From: Verrucomicrobiota bacterium
GTDB lineage: Bacteria > Verrucomicrobiota > Verrucomicrobiia > Chthoniobacterales > UBA10450
Reading direction: 5' to 3'
Length of the DNA stretch: 15,038 nucleotides
Assembly: GCA_003219945.1 (NCBI GenBank)
Contig: QHQV01000277.1
Coordinates: 1-15,038 of the forward strand
Of this stretch, positions 13,504 to 15,038 are shown in pieces; position 1 is the first letter of the stretch; the number at the start of each line of letters is the position of its first letter. Below the pieces are notes generated by a model. The model saw only the letters and a list, made by a program, of their open reading frames with translations, had not been told where the DNA came from and made no database searches. A program made the position numbers and the translations under genes.

Positions 13504-14577
13504 ATGGCTGATACTGGAGTGATCGATGCGGCGCGTCAGGAGGAGTTCGTTGGAAAAGTGGTCGAACAGATCAGCGGCACAATGACAACGCTGCTCGCAG
13601 CAATTGGCGATCGATTGGGATTATTCAAGAATTTGGCAGAGCAGGGGCCAGCGACATCGGCGGAACTCGCGTCGCGAACAACTCTAAACGAGCGCTATCT
13701 GCGCGAATGGCTGGGAGGAATGGCGACGGTTGGCTATGTGGATTACGACAGACCTACAAAGCGCTTCAGTCTGCCAGCTGAACACGCGCCAGTACTGGCG
13801 CAGGAGAACGGCCCATTTTTTGTTGGCGGCATATATCAGATGCTGCCAGCGCAAGTCGGAGTATTTGACGAGGTTGTAAGTGCGTTTCGCAGTGGCGGCG
13901 GCGTTTCTCAATCGCAATACAACGACAAGATGTGGGACGGCCTGGAACGATTCACATCCACGTGGTTTGAGAATCTGCTGTTGCAACAATGGATCCCTGC
14001 AATGCCTGATGTGAAAGCGCATCTTGAACGGGGCTGTGACGTGGCTGATGTGGGATGCGGACGGGGACGCGGCCTCATCAAACTGGCGCAGGCGTTTCCT
14101 CGGTCCTGTTACGTGGGGTACGACAACTTTGGCCCAACTGTCGCGCGTGCGACCGAGAACGCACGTGAAGCCGGCGTATCAGACCGGGTGCGTTTTGAAG
14201 AGCGCGACGTGTCGAAAGGATTACCGGCGGAGTTTGATGTGATCACGACGTTCGACGTGGTACACGATGCAGTCGATCCGCTCCAGTTGTTGCAGTCGAT
14301 CCGGCGAGCGCTGCGGCCCGGCGGGATTTATGTGTGTCTCGACATCAATTGCTCGGACAAGCTCGAAGAGAACGCGAATCCGCTCGGCGCGATGTTTCAC
14401 GGCGTAAGCGTGTTTTACTGCATGACCACTTCGCTCGCGAACAATGGGGCAGGACTCGGCACACTCGGTTTTCACGAAGCGAAAGTCCGTGAACTCTGCG
14501 AGAAAGTCGGGTTCAGCAGCGTCAGACGAGTGCCGCTGGAGAATCCGTTCAACAATTTGTACGAAGCAAAGCCGTAG
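13504..14577 (+). CDS. Winged-helix SAM-dependent methyltransferase
   Basis: A 357-aa protein. Residues ~35-90 form a winged-helix segment (GDRLGLFKNLAEQGPATSAE, then RYLREWLGGMATVGYV), the dimerisation fold common in this group. The catalytic core follows: VADVGCGRGRG at 180-190 (motif I), YVGYDNFGPTVARA, FEERDV, FDVITTFDVVHDAVDPLQLL (strand 4) and RALRPGGIYVCLDINCSD. The layout resembles the Rv2258c-type methyltransferases, whose substrates are poorly known. The frame is open from 13387, but the first 39 residues look non-coding; I choose the ATG at 13504, which has GGGAG seven bases upstream, one of the few good Shine-Dalgarno sites in the window. It is divergent from the oxidoreductase gamma-alpha gene. 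Confidence 0.88.
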   Translation: MADTGVIDAARQEEFVGKVVEQISGTMTTLLAAIGDRLGLFKNLAEQGPATSAELASRTTLNERYLREWLGGMATVGYVDYDRPTKRFSLPAEHAPVLAQENGPFFVGGIYQMLPAQVGVFDEVVSAFRSGGGVSQSQYNDKMWDGLERFTSTWFENLLLQQWIPAMPDVKAHLERGCDVADVGCGRGRGLIKLAQAFPRSCYVGYDNFGPTVARATENAREAGVSDRVRFEERDVSKGLPAEFDVITTFDVVHDAVDPLQLLQSIRRALRPGGIYVCLDINCSDKLEENANPLGAMFHGVSVFYCMTTSLANNGAGLGTLGFHEAKVRELCEKVGFSSVRRVPLENPFNNLYEAKP

Positions 14578-14653
14578 AGGCATCGCTAGGGACGACGAAA
14601 GAAGCACAACTCCACCAGCAATTCGTTAGAAGTCGGTAATGGGTTCCGAAGAA

Positions 14654-14709
14654 CTGCAGCCGCTTCGCTGTGCGAAGCGTCCACGTCGCCCATAGGGCGA
14701 CGGCTACAG
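14654..14709. repeat. MITE/REP-like element with two perfect hairpins
   Basis: A 56-base unit bounded by CTGCAGCCG and CGGCTACAG, inverted repeats matching at eight of nine positions. Inside are two perfect eight-base stems with three-base loops: CGCTTCGC-TGT-GCGAAGCG (14661-14679) and CGTCGCCC-ATA-GGGCGACG (14684-14702). It lies between convergent genes (stops at 14577 and 14730). I recall similar CTGTAGCCG-bounded elements in verrucomicrobial genomes. It may be a mobile non-coding repeat, and the hairpins could also act in transcription termination or RNA stability. Confidence 0.75.
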
Positions 14710-14729
14710 AAGTCGCCCGAACGATCGCG

Positions 14730-15038
14730 CTACTTCGTTGGCGGTGCTTCAGTTTTCGTGTCATCCGCACCGGGCGCATGATCGAGCCCGCGCCGTTTCA
14801 GCAATGGTTCGATGTAGGGATCGCGTCCGACGAAATTCTTAAATAACCCGAGGGCGTCAGCGGATCCGCCGCGCGAAAGCAACATTGCGCGAAAGCGGTC
14901 GCCGTTCTCGCGTTTCAACCCGCCGTGTTGCTTAAACCACTCGACCGTGTCGGCGTCGAGCACTTCGCTCCAGAGATACGAGTAATAACCGGCCGAGTAG
15001 CCACCGGCGAACGCGTGCGAAAAATAGAAGCTGCGATA
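14730..15038 (-). CDS. M3 family peptidyl-dipeptidase/oligopeptidase, C-terminal part
   Basis: The last 102 codons of a gene that enters from the right edge. The sequence FSHAFAGGYSAGYYSYLWSE, then VLDADTVEWFKQHGG, NGDRFRAMLLSRGGSADALGLFKNFVGRDP and PLLKRRGL, matches the conserved C-terminal end of M3 zinc oligopeptidases such as Dcp, where GYxAGYYSYLWS lines the substrate cleft. The zinc-binding HExxH motif should lie beyond the window. The short tail after RRGL (DHAPGADDTKTEAPPTK) is a charged, unstructured extension. The enzyme releases dipeptides from peptide C-termini or degrades oligopeptides. It could be cytoplasmic or periplasmic, and the missing N-terminus would decide. Confidence 0.85.
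   Translation of the reverse strand, partial: YRSFYFSHAFAGGYSAGYYSYLWSEVLDADTVEWFKQHGGLKRENGDRFRAMLLSRGGSADALGLFKNFVGRDPYIEPLLKRRGLDHAPGADDTKTEAPPTK

Overview
The window looks like chromosomal DNA from a soil-type bacterium of moderately high GC. I favour a verrucomicrobium of the Chthoniobacterales/Udaeobacter type, but with low certainty. The reasons are the gene mix (fused-subunit 2-oxoacid:ferredoxin oxidoreductase, WXXGXW-repeat secreted protein, M6 protease, MarC), weak or absent Shine-Dalgarno sequences at many starts, and small GC-rich hairpin repeats between genes. No rRNA, tRNA, CRISPR array, transposase or integrase was seen.

Layout. 1-396 (-): 5' part of a secreted protein. 434-1027: four degraded copies of an ~85-bp repeat, a tiny 5' fragment of a marC gene, and a perfect 27-bp tandem duplication. 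1025-1830 (+): a two-gene cassette of a 60-aa basic protein and a 205-aa TIR/deoxyribosyltransferase-like protein. 1847-2030 (-): a broken piece of the gene that is intact at 5386-6792. 2128-2418 (+): a small OB-fold-like protein. 2427-3845 (-): M6 metalloprotease. 4043-4675 (+): marC. 4793-5347: a small toxin-antitoxin-like cassette with a frameshifted second gene and a DUF2442 tail remnant. 5386-6792 (-): conserved protein of unknown function. 6943-7761 (+): methyltransferase. 7921-9165 (-): WXXGXW-repeat protein. 9386-10360 (-) and 11423-13342 (-): beta and gamma-alpha subunits of a 2-oxoacid:ferredoxin oxidoreductase, separated by an oppositely oriented membrane protein gene (10501-11364, +). 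13504-14577 (+): winged-helix methyltransferase. 14730-15038 (-): C-terminal end of an M3 peptidyl-dipeptidase.

The most striking pattern is a repeated arrangement. An intact marC(+) and an intact unknown gene (-) flank a small accessory cassette at 4043-6792. Fragments of the same two genes, in the same order and orientation, flank the TIR-like cassette at 821-2030. This suggests an old segmental duplication, or a repeatedly used insertion site, in which the middle holds different defence- or addiction-like genes. The TIR-like pair is the best candidate for a poorly described system.
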